NCBI RefSeq assembly: GCF_900009265.2 | Contig: NZ_LR735026.1 | Coordinates: forward strand, 1-64,000 | Direction of reading: 5' to 3' | Origin: Planktothrix paucivesiculata PCC 9631 | GTDB lineage: Bacteria > Cyanobacteriota > Cyanobacteriia > Cyanobacteriales > Microcoleaceae | Length of the DNA stretch: 64,000 nucleotides | In this document: positions 8,374 through 17,060 of the stretch, piece by piece | Layout of the letters: each line of letters starts with the position of its first letter | Numbering within the stretch: position 1 is the first letter of the stretch | The notes under the pieces: model-generated | What the model was told of the DNA's origin: nothing | Database searches by the model: none | Seen by the model: only the letters and a program-made list of their open reading frames with translations | Made by a program: the position numbers and the translations under genes

Positions 8374-10804
8374 TTAAAAATGCAGCTTGTCCTAGGGCTA
8401 GTCCTCCATCATTAGGAGGATTTTTTTGTGACCAATAAACCTGAAATTCTTCTTGACAAAGCCGGGATATTGTGCGTTCAATTAAATATTTATTCTGAAA
8501 ACATCCCCCACTTAAAGTTATGGTTTTTTCGCCTAATTTCTTCCCAATTTGTACCACTGCTTCCACTAAACTATTATGAAATTTAGCTGAAATTAAATTA
8601 ATCGGTTTTTGGTTAATTATATCCTCTAATATCCCTTTAATTATTAGTTCCCAATTCAAAGTATACCTACAATTATAAATCATATTATCCATATTCTCCC
8701 CCCTTTTTAATGCTATGTCCTGAGCTTGCCGAAGGGGGGAATCAAACCATTCAAACTGATAATATTCATCGGTTTCTAAATCATCAATGGCAAATTCTAA
8801 CGCCATAGCCGCTTCCCCTTCAAAACTCACTGTTTGACATATTCCTAATAAACTCGCCACTCCATCAAATAACCGTCCCACACTGGAAGTTAAAGGAGTA
8901 TTTAACTGGCGGTTTAACATCGTTTGCATAATTTTTAATTCTTGAGGTTTGAAAGATTCCATAAACTCTAAATTTATCCCAGAATTAAATAGATCATTTC
9001 CCAATAATTCATATAATAATCCTAAAGCAATTCGTCGAGGTTCAAATACTGCTTTATCTCCCCCAGGAAGGGGAAAAGGGCGAAAAGAAGCAATCCGTTG
9101 AATTTGGGTTTCTGTAACTTGAAAAAACTCTCCACCCCAGATCGTACCATCGAGTCCATATCCAGTTCCATCCCAAGCAATTCCTAGTAGGGGAGGTTGT
9201 AAATTATGTTCAGCAATGACAGCAAAAACATGGGCGAGATGATGTTGAACTCGGACTATTGGATATTGATTTTGTTGAGATAAATTTTCTGCAAATTGGG
9301 TGGAATAATAGTCGGGGTGAGCGTCACAAACAATAATATTCGGTTGAAAATCATAGATATTACTTAGACTATTAATCACTTCTTGAAATGCGGCTAAAGC
9401 TAGGGGGTTTTCTAATTCCCCAATATGTTGACTTAAGAAGGCTTTTTGATTAAATGCGATTGCAATTGTACTCTTTAAATGCCCTCCCACGGCTAAAATT
9501 TTTAGGGGGGTTTCTATTGACAAATCCGAAGATTGTGCTAAACTAAAGTTAGTTTGATATAATGCGGATCTGTTTGCGCCTATAGGGTTAGGGAGAGAAA
9601 TCGGTAACGGAGCGTAACCCCTCGCCCGACGCAACACCATTTCTTGATTAGCAATAATTCTCACAATTGAATCATCAATCGGTCGAACAATTGGGCGGTT
9701 ATGAACTAAGAAGAAATCCGCGATAGTATTTAGACGAGTCACGACTTCCGCTTCATCAATACAAATGGGTTCACTAGCAAAATTTCCACTGGTGGCAACG
9801 ATAGGAAAGTTCAATTCTGCCAATAATAAATGATGGATGGGTGTATAGGGTAACATCACCCCTAAATAGGGATTGTTTGGCGCAACAGACTTTAATTGAT
9901 CATAAATCCGACGTAACAAAACAATCGGAGCAGCAGCAGAAGATAATAATTTTTCTTCCAATTCCGAAACCCAACAATCCTGTTTTACCTGTTCTAAATT
10001 AGGATACATTACCGCCAAAGGTTTAGCGGGGCGGCGTTTGCGTTGACGTAAATTTTGCACGGCGGTTTCATTCCTTGCATCAACAATTAAATGAAATCCA
10101 CCTAATCCTTTTAACGCTAAAATTTGCCCCGAACTAATAATATCCGCAGCTTGTTTGAGAGCTTGATTTAAACTAGCAATAACCTTACCGTTTTTATCCC
10201 ATAATTCTAATTGTGGCCCACAAACAGGACAAGCATTAGGTTGGGCGTGAAATCGACGATTTAAAGGATAATTATATTCATTTTGACAATCGAAACACAT
10301 TGTAAATATTGCCATTGTGGTATGATTTCGATCATAGGGTAAATCCCGAATAATCGAATAACGCGGCCCACAGTTGGTACAATTAGTAAAAGGGTATTGA
10401 TAACGGCGATTTTCAGGATCTAAAATGTCTTGTAAACAGTCCGAACAGGTGGATAAATCGGGTAAAACAATAGCAGATTTTTTTTTGTGATTTGTAGGTT
10501 CAGAAGCATGGATTTCAAATTGAGAATAACCTACCGTTGGTAACCAAACAGCGTCTAAGGTTTCAATTTCAGATTGAGGCGGTTTTTCCTTTAAAATGCG
10601 GTATTGAAATTGTTCTAAAACGTCTCGAAAACCTTCGACTTCAATCAAAACACCCTGAACCGAATTATTGACCCATCCGGTTAAGTTTAACTCCGTTGCG
10701 AGGCGATAAATAAACGGACGAAACCCAACGCCTTGAATAGTTCCTTGAAGGGTCAGATGTAGGCGATATTGTAAAGAATTGAGATCAGAAGAATCGTGTG
10801 ACAT
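8321..10804 (-). CDS. hypF: Hydrogenase maturation carbamoyltransferase HypF
   Basis: An 827-aa enzyme that makes the cyanide ligands of the [NiFe] active site by transferring carbamoyl from carbamoyl phosphate to HypE. Domains in order: acylphosphatase (about 13-100, GVGFRPF motif), two zinc-binding C4 segments (paired CxxC at about 120-200), YrdC-like (about 210-390), and Kae1/HypF C-terminal region with VQHHLAH and the end motif NPPNDGG. A segment near residues 690-710 (SPLRQAQDI) is encoded by an interspersed repeat at 8719-8735 and looks like an insertion into the family alignment. It lies 2.8 kb downstream of hypB, separated by unrelated genes. Confidence 0.95.
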   Translation of the reverse strand: MSHDSSDLNSLQYRLHLTLQGTIQGVGFRPFIYRLATELNLTGWVNNSVQGVLIEVEGFRDVLEQFQYRILKEKPPQSEIETLDAVWLPTVGYSQFEIHASEPTNHKKKSAIVLPDLSTCSDCLQDILDPENRRYQYPFTNCTNCGPRYSIIRDLPYDRNHTTMAIFTMCFDCQNEYNYPLNRRFHAQPNACPVCGPQLELWDKNGKVIASLNQALKQAADIISSGQILALKGLGGFHLIVDARNETAVQNLRQRKRRPAKPLAVMYPNLEQVKQDCWVSELEEKLLSSAAAPIVLLRRIYDQLKSVAPNNPYLGVMLPYTPIHHLLLAELNFPIVATSGNFASEPICIDEAEVVTRLNTIADFFLVHNRPIVRPIDDSIVRIIANQEMVLRRARGYAPLPISLPNPIGANRSALYQTNFSLAQSSDLSIETPLKILAVGGHLKSTIAIAFNQKAFLSQHIGELENPLALAAFQEVINSLSNIYDFQPNIIVCDAHPDYYSTQFAENLSQQNQYPIVRVQHHLAHVFAVIAEHNLQPPLLGIAWDGTGYGLDGTIWGGEFFQVTETQIQRIASFRPFPLPGGDKAVFEPRRIALGLLYELLGNDLFNSGINLEFMESFKPQELKIMQTMLNRQLNTPLTSSVGRLFDGVASLLGICQTVSFEGEAAMALEFAIDDLETDEYYQFEWFDSPLRQAQDIALKRGENMDNMIYNCRYTLNWELIIKGILEDIINQKPINLISAKFHNSLVEAVVQIGKKLGEKTITLSGGCFQNKYLIERTISRLCQEEFQVYWSQKNPPNDGGLALGQAAFLINHQRFAPSQGKMGESS
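8402..8427 (+). terminator. Hairpin plus T-run after the 187-aa gene, inside hypF
   Basis: TCCTCC-loop-GGAGGA followed by seven T on the plus strand, 29 bp beyond the stop of the 187-aa gene. The same bases encode the conserved NPPNDGG segment of HypF on the other strand, so the hairpin may be a by-product of coding; it could still terminate plus-strand transcription. Confidence 0.45.
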
Positions 10805-10881
10805 AGATCAGACTCAGAACAATTTTATTATAGCTATATTGGCAACCGATGACACAAATTCTATTCATTTAGGGTGAAATT

Positions 10882-11736
10882 ATGGTTCTCATTTCCGACC
10901 CATCAGGACAACAACGTTTAGTCGCAACGAATCAACCTGACTCTATTTTACTATCCTCTGGACAGTTAACGAATTATCCATTAGGAGTGGCGTTATTAGA
11001 GGGGAATGATACTCTACAAGGGTCGAATGATTCTGAAGAAGTTAATGGCAATTCTGGGGGTGATATATTAATTGGATTTGGGGGGAATGATTTATTACTT
11101 GGTGGACAGGGAGACGATTATTTAGTGGGAAATGATGGCAATGATACGTTAGTCGGAAATAAAGGAAAAGATTTGATTTCAGGAGGGACGGGAAATGATA
11201 TTTTACTCGGTGGTAATGGAGGAACAATTGATATAATTCGTGATCAGATTACTACCGTACAATATTTAACCGGAGGAGATGGAAATGATACATTAATTGC
11301 CGGAATTGGTGTGAGTGGATTAATTGGAGGAGCAGGAGAGGATTTATTTATTTTACAACCCGATTTTGTTTTAGGAATTGACCGAGAAACTACCGCATTT
11401 CTTCTGGGTATTAATCGTTTTGAACCTAAGATTGATAAAATTGGTTTAACCGGAGGATATACCGAAGATGATATTCTTTTAGAAGAAAGTATCTATATTC
11501 CCGATAAAGAATTCCCCAATCCCCGTTTAGTTATTCCTGAAAATCTTAAACCCTTTTTCCCTGAACAACAAGCTTCTGATTTAATTGCTGTTACTAATCC
11601 TCAAGCAGAGGGAATCTCGACTACTATTTATCTCAAAACCAATGAAGGAAATATTTTAATTGGGAGTGTTAGTGATGTAACTCCGGCTCAAATTCGAGAT
11701 AGTTTTATCACAGTAACAGAAGGTTTTGTCTTTTAA
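10882..11736 (+). CDS. RTX-type calcium-binding repeat protein
   Basis: A 284-aa protein with about five glycine/aspartate-rich nonapeptide repeats of the GGxGxDxLxG type (about residues 40-115 and again near 130-155), which fold as a calcium-filled beta-roll. The remainder (160-284) has no recognisable catalytic domain. No N-terminal signal peptide; RTX proteins normally leave by type I secretion with a C-terminal signal. It starts 77 bp from the hypF start, divergently. Role unknown: a small surface or secreted protein is likely. Confidence 0.75.
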   Translation: MVLISDPSGQQRLVATNQPDSILLSSGQLTNYPLGVALLEGNDTLQGSNDSEEVNGNSGGDILIGFGGNDLLLGGQGDDYLVGNDGNDTLVGNKGKDLISGGTGNDILLGGNGGTIDIIRDQITTVQYLTGGDGNDTLIAGIGVSGLIGGAGEDLFILQPDFVLGIDRETTAFLLGINRFEPKIDKIGLTGGYTEDDILLEESIYIPDKEFPNPRLVIPENLKPFFPEQQASDLIAVTNPQAEGISTTIYLKTNEGNILIGSVSDVTPAQIRDSFITVTEGFVF

Positions 11737-11896
11737 AAATAACCTGTAGGGGTAATATTAAATTATCCTTACAGAAACGATGTTTTTTAGGAGATTGGTT
11801 GAGCTAAAAATCTGAAAGATATAAAAATTTATCCGGGTTTGTAGATTGACCCCCTCCTCATCGGTAAAAAATTATGGTATGAAAGTTAAGACATGA

Positions 11897-13210
11897 TTGT
11901 CATCTCTCAAACCCGAAAGGGTAGAATCATTAGAAAAAATGCTAGAACCAAACTCCAAAGAACGCTTTGACCAGCAAAAAGCCTTACCAGGGTTAAAATC
12001 ACCGGATTTAGCAACAGAATCAAAATCTTCCTCTAAACCGGGGAAAACTGTTATTAATATCGTTTTGGCAGTTGTAGCGGTTTTGAGTACATTAATCACC
12101 ATTTGGATTTGGGTCGAAAATAGTCGCCTCAGTCAACGCTTGAAGACAGAAACTTCTAATTTAACAACATCATCGGCAAAAAAACAACCCCCAAACCCTC
12201 AAGAAACTCTGTTAAAAATAAAGAAATGCCCTGAATGTAATTTGAGTAAAGCTAATTTGAAAAAAGCCAATTTAAGAGAAGCCTATTTGTGGAAAGCTAA
12301 CTTAGACAATGCCGATTTGAATGATGCAAATTTAGAGTTAGCTGATTTACGCGGTGCGACTTTAGCCGGGGCTGATTTACGAAATAGTCAACTAGCAAGC
12401 GCTAATTTAGGATATGCTAATTTAACAGGAGCAAACCTGAGTAATGCTGATTTACAGCAGGCTAATTTATGGCAAGCTAACTTAAAAAATGCCCAACTGA
12501 ATAATGCTATCCTTAGACAAACTGATTTACGTCAATCTAATTTAGAATCGGCTAATTTAAAATCAGCTAATTTATTAACTGCTAATTTATCAACTGCTAA
12601 TCTTAAACAAGCTCAATTAGAGAGTGCTAATTTGAATGGGGCTAATTTAGAAAACACTAATTTAGAAAAAGCTAATTTACAAAATGCCATTTTAATTGAA
12701 GCCAATTTAACCAAAGCTAATTTAGGAAATGCGATTCTAAATGGGGCTGATTTAACCAATGCTAATTTATCTGAAGCCGTGTTATGGTTAGCCAAATTAG
12801 AATCGGCCAATTTAGAAAAAGCTAATTTAGAAAAAGCTAAGTTAGGTTATGCTAAACTGAATAAAGCTAACTTGAATCAAGTTCAATTAATTGATGCGGT
12901 ATTAGAAGGAGCCAGTTTAGAAGATACGGATTTACAAAAAGCCAATTTAAAAGGAGCTAAATTAGAACGGGCTAATTTATTAGGAGCTTATTTAGAACGG
13001 GCTAATTTACAGGAAGCCAATTTAGCCGCGGCAGATTTACGCGGAGCAAATTTAAGTAAAGCTAACCTCAAAAATGCCTATTTACAAGGGGCAAATTTAC
13101 GCGGTGCTAACTTAAAAGGTGCGGATTTAGAGGGAGCAAATCTGCGGGATGTACAGTTAAAAGGGGCAACAATGCCGAATGGAAAGATGTATATTGATAA
13201 GGAAGAATAA
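11897..13210 (+). CDS. Membrane-anchored pentapeptide-repeat protein
   Basis: A 437-aa protein: an N-terminal cytoplasmic stretch, one transmembrane segment at about residues 51-73 (NIVLAVVAVLSTLITIWIWV), a linker with a CPEC motif near 113, then about sixty A(D/N)Lxx pentapeptide repeats to residue 425, which form a right-handed quadrilateral beta-helix. Such proteins abound in cyanobacteria, mostly without known role. The longest frame begins at a TTG (a stop codon lies directly before it); an ATG at 11939 would remove 14 residues and is an alternative start. Convergent with the SMR gene. Confidence 0.85.
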   Translation: MSSLKPERVESLEKMLEPNSKERFDQQKALPGLKSPDLATESKSSSKPGKTVINIVLAVVAVLSTLITIWIWVENSRLSQRLKTETSNLTTSSAKKQPPNPQETLLKIKKCPECNLSKANLKKANLREAYLWKANLDNADLNDANLELADLRGATLAGADLRNSQLASANLGYANLTGANLSNADLQQANLWQANLKNAQLNNAILRQTDLRQSNLESANLKSANLLTANLSTANLKQAQLESANLNGANLENTNLEKANLQNAILIEANLTKANLGNAILNGADLTNANLSEAVLWLAKLESANLEKANLEKAKLGYAKLNKANLNQVQLIDAVLEGASLEDTDLQKANLKGAKLERANLLGAYLERANLQEANLAAADLRGANLSKANLKNAYLQGANLRGANLKGADLEGANLRDVQLKGATMPNGKMYIDKEE

Positions 13211-13221
13211 TATTAGTTAAA

Positions 13222-13539
13222 TCAGGAGGAAGTCGCTTTTAAACCGATTAAGGAAACTACTAATAAAGCCACGAAAAATAACCGCCCAAAACTAACAGGA
13301 TCTTTGAAAAAGATAATTCCCACCATTATCGTTCCTAATGCTCCAATTCCTGTCCAAACAGCGTAAGCAGTACCGATGGGAATGGTTTCCATAGCCTTGC
13401 TTAAGAACCCAAAACTTAACGCCCCAAAACCAATAAATGCCAAAATTGCCGGGAGTTTTGTCAGTCCTTCTGAGAGTTTCAGAAAACTAGAAAATCCTAA
13501 TTCAAATAACCCCGCTAAAATCAAATAAATCCAATCCAT
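13222..13539 (-). CDS. Small multidrug resistance (SMR) family transporter
   Basis: A 105-aa protein with four transmembrane helices, the size and layout of the SMR family (EmrE/SugE-Gdx), which work as antiparallel dimers exchanging protons for cationic substrates. The essential membrane glutamate is E13 (GLFELGF), and the helix-3 signature AYAVWTGIGALG is present. Whether it exports guanidinium or quaternary ammonium compounds cannot be decided from sequence by eye. It lies downstream of hypB on the same strand but is separated by a palindromic repeat, so it is probably not part of the hydrogenase operon. Confidence 0.88.
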   Translation of the reverse strand: MDWIYLILAGLFELGFSSFLKLSEGLTKLPAILAFIGFGALSFGFLSKAMETIPIGTAYAVWTGIGALGTIMVGIIFFKDPVSFGRLFFVALLVVSLIGLKATSS

Positions 13540-13562
13540 TTTAGATAAAATTTTCCAAGAGT

Positions 13563-13581
13563 CGTTGTTGCGCTTTAGCGC
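13563..13581. repeat. GTTGTTGCGC palindromic repeat, downstream of hypB
   Basis: CGTTGTTGCGCTTTAGCGC, with an internal GCGCTTTAGCGC hairpin, is a member of the same family found at 17351-17466, 18948-18966 and 19020-19038. It sits between hypB and the SMR gene and may mark the 3' end of the operon transcript. Confidence 0.7.
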
Positions 13582-13621
13582 TCCTTATTAGGGCTAGATT
13601 AAAGAAAACAAATCATTTTTT

Positions 13622-14416
13622 CTATTTTACTATAAGTGTGCAATCGCTTCCTGAAATCTGTTGTTCTAAAAATTGATACCATTCCTTCATTCCCACCCCA
13701 GTTTTAGCAGAAACCTCAAAAATTCGAGCTTGGGGAACAATTTTTTTAATGTTATTTAAGGCTAATTCTCGGTCAAAACCCACGACTTCCGCAATATCAA
13801 TTTTATTAATAATTACCACATCAGCCGTTTTAAATAATGTTGGATATTTTAAGGGTTTGTCTTCTCCTTCGGTGACAGAAAGTAACGCCACCCGTTGATT
13901 TTCTCCTAAATCATAAGCCGCCGGACAGACTAAATTTCCGACATTTTCAATAATTAATAATTTTACCTGATCTAAGTTGATTTCAAAAATAGCTTTAGCG
14001 ACCATATCCGCTTCCAAATGGCAAACATTTCCGGTGGTAATTTGAACCACTTGCGCCCCCGACCGTCTGAGTCTTTGAGCATCATTATCCGTGGCTAAAT
14101 CTCCCACAATTACCGCCCCAGGAAGATAGGAATTAACATCAGTTAAGGTGCGTTCAATAAAGGCAGTTTTTCCCGAACCGGGAGAGGATAAAACATTTAA
14201 AACAAAGAGTCCTTTCCCCCAAAAAAAGCCCCGATTTCGTTCGGCTAATCGTTCATTTTTAGATAGAATTGCTTCATGAATAGTTAAGGTTTGATGGGTA
14301 TGAGCATGATGGTCATGGTCATGGTCATGGTCATGGGTGTGAGGATGGTCATGATCATCATGACTATGGATTTCAATTGTTCCAGGGGTAACAGCACAAC
14401 CGCAATTTGTACACAT
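13622..14416 (-). CDS. hypB: Hydrogenase nickel-incorporation GTPase HypB
   Basis: A 264-aa SIMIBI-class GTPase that, with HypA, loads nickel into the hydrogenase large subunit. Seen: an N-terminal CTNCGC motif, a histidine-rich stretch at about residues 18-42 made of alternating Asp-His (likely nickel storage), the P-loop SSPGSGKT near 78-85, GDLATDNDA near 102-110, and NKID near 207. The stop-start gap to hypA is 2 bp, so the two are co-translated. Last gene of the long hox operon. Confidence 0.96.
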   Translation of the reverse strand: MCTNCGCAVTPGTIEIHSHDDHDHPHTHDHDHDHDHHAHTHQTLTIHEAILSKNERLAERNRGFFWGKGLFVLNVLSSPGSGKTAFIERTLTDVNSYLPGAVIVGDLATDNDAQRLRRSGAQVVQITTGNVCHLEADMVAKAIFEINLDQVKLLIIENVGNLVCPAAYDLGENQRVALLSVTEGEDKPLKYPTLFKTADVVIINKIDIAEVVGFDRELALNNIKKIVPQARIFEVSAKTGVGMKEWYQFLEQQISGSDCTLIVK

Positions 14417-14418
14417 AA

Positions 14419-14760
14419 TTAAGAAACCTCTAAAGATGTTAATTCTAACTCTTTTCCCTGAAGAATATCAAGGCTATATTCATGACAGTGGGGACATTCA
14501 TAAACATAATCATCCGGTTGAAATTCCACCTGACAATGATGACAATAACAGCGAACGGGAATCGAATCTATTTCAAAAATAGCGGTTTCTGCTATTGTTC
14601 CTTTCGCCACCACATCAAAGGCAAATTCTAACGCCTCTGGGATAACTCCTGATAATTCCCCTACTTTCATTTTAATCCAATGAATTTGAGTTGCCCCTTG
14701 TTGTTTAGCATGGTTTAAGGCAATCTCTAGGGTCTGTTCCATAATACTAACTTCGTGCAT
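14419..14760 (-). CDS. hypA: Hydrogenase nickel-incorporation protein HypA
   Basis: A 113-aa metallochaperone. Seen: the N-terminal nickel site MHEVS (His2) and a zinc site of two CxxC motifs (CYCHHC near 71-76 and CPHC near 90-93). It delivers nickel to HoxH together with HypB, which follows after 2 bp. Upstream, a 107-bp gap to hoxW contains stacked palindromes (14767-14855) that may modulate read-through into hypAB. Confidence 0.96.
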   Translation of the reverse strand: MHEVSIMEQTLEIALNHAKQQGATQIHWIKMKVGELSGVIPEALEFAFDVVAKGTIAETAIFEIDSIPVRCYCHHCQVEFQPDDYVYECPHCHEYSLDILQGKELELTSLEVS

Positions 14761-14766
14761 AATTTG

Positions 14767-14855
14767 TAGTAACTCCTTTAGGGGTTTGATTGAGTCCTAA
14801 AGGACTAACTACCGTAGTAACCCCTAAAGGGGTTTCTTTTTAGTCCTAAAGGACT
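14767..14855. repeat. Alternating palindromic repeats between hoxW and hypA
   Basis: Two kinds of palindrome alternate: a GTAGTAAC(C/T)CCTTTAGGGG-like unit (14767-14788, 14814-14835) and AGTCCTAAAGGACT (14793-14806, 14842-14855). Each can fold alone or pair with its twin. They fill nearly the whole hoxW-hypA gap. Confidence 0.8.
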
Positions 14856-14867
14856 CATTACGATTAA

Positions 14868-15311
14868 TTATAATTGATTTGGGGTTTTATTAACAATATT
14901 TTTAATAATTTTTAAAGCCTCTTGAATGCCATTTAGTGCTTTTTGAGATAGGGTTTCACAGAGTTCAAAATTTTCTCCTGGGATCGCAATTAACCAGGCT
15001 TGGGGTTGTTTCTGGTAGAGAAATTGGGTTAAAGATAAAAGCGATCGCGGATTTAAAGAATGTCCCCAATTAAATAAATTTGAGGGTAAAGCTTCCAAGG
15101 AAATAATATTAACCGTATCTCCTTCTAAAGCCGCATCCACAAAAATAACCGTATCAACTTCAGCCATTTCTGCGGCAACTTCGGGGGTGAGTTGATGGAG
15201 AGAAAGTGATCGCACATTTGTGAAATTCCACTGTTCAACTTCTGTTATTACCGCTTGACCAACACCATCATCTCCTCGAATTGGATTGCCATATCCGACA
15301 ATTAAAATCAT
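14868..15311 (-). CDS. hoxW: Hydrogenase maturation protease HoxW
   Basis: A 147-aa M52-family endopeptidase predicted to remove the C-terminal tail of HoxH after nickel insertion. Seen: N-terminal GYGNPIRGDDGVG with the metal ligand near D16, FVDAA near 57-61, and GHSLNP near 83-88 carrying the conserved histidine. Its substrate HoxH in this operon keeps the uncleaved tail after DPCxxCxxH. It starts 20 bp after the phosphatase gene, so the signalling trio and the protease are in one transcription unit. Confidence 0.9.
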   Translation of the reverse strand: MILIVGYGNPIRGDDGVGQAVITEVEQWNFTNVRSLSLHQLTPEVAAEMAEVDTVIFVDAALEGDTVNIISLEALPSNLFNWGHSLNPRSLLSLTQFLYQKQPQAWLIAIPGENFELCETLSQKALNGIQEALKIIKNIVNKTPNQL

Positions 15312-15331
15312 ATCATTTTATATATTTATAA

Positions 15332-16498
15332 TTAACAATATTCTATCAGAACTTCCTTTTGTTGACTACGAAGTAACTGAACTAAATCTTCTATTAAATT
15401 GCGACGAATTGAAATATTTTTAGGTAATAAAGGGTTTTGATAAAACTCATTAATTTGTTGACCCACTAAAAAATAAATAGAATCACCTTCGATAATTTCC
15501 CGCGCCAATAAAACCGCGCCATTATTATCAGAAGCTAACCGGGCAATATCCCCCTTACATTTTCTCAAGATTTCCGTAGCTTTAGAAATCGTTAAAATTC
15601 CTTCTGTGACTAAATCCACTTCTTTTAATTTACCAATGGGCGGTAAATCTTTTCGCATGGTTGCAATATCCATGTCAATAGTTTCTCCCATATAATTAGC
15701 CACTAAATTTCCTGTTGTTCCGCCACAAATTACTTTTCTACCGGGGAAATTTAATAATCTATCGGCATACAATTCATCCTGAGTAATATCTAAAGGCGGG
15801 CCAGTAAAAATCATGACTGGGTTAGGTTTTCTAACATAAACCCCCACAAAAGTTGCATCATCTCCAATTTTTTCCCGATATAAAGAACGGGTTTCAGACA
15901 TTACTTGCTCAATAATTGTTCGAGAATTAGTCGCTTGACTAATAAAAATTCTCTCCATGTATTTCGCAATATTATCCCAACCCCAGCCAAAATTCATCGT
16001 ATCCCCTAACCCAGCATAAAGGATACCATCACTAATCGCCCCGAGAAAATCCCCCCGTTCTAATGTTCCTTCTGAATATTGAATTTTTTTTCCTAAAATC
16101 TGATCAATTTTGGTTTCTAATTTAACAATGCGACCTTTTTTAAAATAAAGAATGGGAGGATTATCAAAATTAATCACTTTAAATTCATTGGTTAAATGAT
16201 TAATAGAAATAATCGTAAAGGTTGCATACGCAATTTTTCTCACCTGACAGATGGGTAAGGTTCCAATCACGGTTTTAATCACTTCCTCTAAAGGAACATC
16301 CGCATTTAACATGGTGATTAAAATTTCCGTGGTCAAGGTGGCTAAAATACTCGCTTTTACCCCACTTCCTAAACCATCGGATAAAACAATGGTGCTTTTA
16401 GTTCCGGTTTTGGTAAATTTAACTTGGTCACCACAAAGTTCTTCGCCTTTTTTATTTAGACTCAGGTGACAAATATCAAAAAAGTTATCTTGATTCAT
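15332..16498 (-). CDS. SpoIIE/PPM-type serine phosphatase in hox operon
   Basis: A 388-aa protein. The N-terminal 1-222 is a SpoIIE-like PPM phosphatase: metal-binding aspartates are seen in VLSDGLGSG (D41), AISDGI (D157) and GDDATFVG (213-214), so it should be active on phospho-Ser/Thr. Residues about 224-388 form an extra domain with a conserved-looking CGGTTGNLVA segment. From memory, similar phosphatases occur in clostridial and Thermotoga [FeFe]-hydrogenase operons next to a [2Fe-2S] protein and a PAS or ferredoxin protein. Here it follows exactly such genes and precedes hoxW by 20 bp. Its partner (anti-sigma or anti-anti-sigma protein) is not in the window. Cytoplasmic; target unknown. 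Confidence 0.85.
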   Translation of the reverse strand: MNQDNFFDICHLSLNKKGEELCGDQVKFTKTGTKSTIVLSDGLGSGVKASILATLTTEILITMLNADVPLEEVIKTVIGTLPICQVRKIAYATFTIISINHLTNEFKVINFDNPPILYFKKGRIVKLETKIDQILGKKIQYSEGTLERGDFLGAISDGILYAGLGDTMNFGWGWDNIAKYMERIFISQATNSRTIIEQVMSETRSLYREKIGDDATFVGVYVRKPNPVMIFTGPPLDITQDELYADRLLNFPGRKVICGGTTGNLVANYMGETIDMDIATMRKDLPPIGKLKEVDLVTEGILTISKATEILRKCKGDIARLASDNNGAVLLAREIIEGDSIYFLVGQQINEFYQNPLLPKNISIRRNLIEDLVQLLRSQQKEVLIEYC

Positions 16499-16528
16499 AT
16501 TAATTTTATTAAAATATAGGGAATAGAT

Positions 16529-16543
16529 AGAAACCCGATTTCT
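16529..16543. repeat. AGAAACCCGATTTCT palindrome between PAS and phosphatase genes
   Basis: One variant copy of the AGAAACC(C/G)GGTTTCT palindrome family (others at 29397-29496, 51517-51531 and 57329-57393), located in the 51-bp gap between the PAS gene and the phosphatase gene. Confidence 0.6.
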
Positions 16544-16549
16544 AATGGT

Positions 16550-17050
16550 CTACTGATTCACCATTTCAATAATTTTGAGTAAACTAATTTTAGTTTCGGC
16601 GGTGGTTTCTCCTAATAACCCGGCAATTTCTTGAGCGACTTTCATTTGATTATCAACCACTTCATTCACTTTTTTAACGGTTTCTGCCTTGATTATATCC
16701 GTTTCTTTTTTGCGTTCCATTTCGGCGGTAATATCGCTCATAATACAGCCAATAATATTTTCTTCTTTAATGGGAAAGATAAACTCTCGAATATACAAAT
16801 GATATTTAGGATATTCCGTTTCCCGTCCCCGAATTACCTGATTAGTTTCCCAAACAGTTTTAAAATGATCTACTGTTCCTAAAATTTCGGTTACGGGTTG
16901 ACCAATAATTTGACTCGCTTCAACATTGAACAGTTTACAAAAAGCCGGATTAACAACTTTAATCATCAAGTCTGAATCTACGGCAATTAAACCGTTAGGA
17001 TCATATTCCCATAAAAGTTGCCAGAGATGATTCTGAGTTGTTTCTAACAT
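16550..17050 (-). CDS. PAS-domain sensor protein in hox operon
   Basis: A 166-aa protein: a single PAS domain at about residues 8-110 (NGLIAVDSDLMIKVVNPAF, then IGCIMSDITAEMERK as the PAC end) followed by a helical tail (110-166) with no kinase, receiver or output domain. The start MLETTQNHLW at 17050 is preferred over a frame-open ATG at 17113, which would overlap the upstream [2Fe-2S] gene. The gap to that gene is 10 bp. Expected role: a redox or ligand sensor that signals by protein contact, possibly to the phosphatase encoded next. The cofactor cannot be told from sequence. Confidence 0.8.
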   Translation of the reverse strand: MLETTQNHLWQLLWEYDPNGLIAVDSDLMIKVVNPAFCKLFNVEASQIIGQPVTEILGTVDHFKTVWETNQVIRGRETEYPKYHLYIREFIFPIKEENIIGCIMSDITAEMERKKETDIIKAETVKKVNEVVDNQMKVAQEIAGLLGETTAETKISLLKIIEMVNQ

Positions 17051-17060
17051 AGTTTTTATC

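Noticed and set aside
12613-12810. Protein read antisense to the pentapeptide-repeat gene
   Set aside because: An open frame arises from the repeated codons of the sense gene; its composition is a mirror of the pentapeptides.
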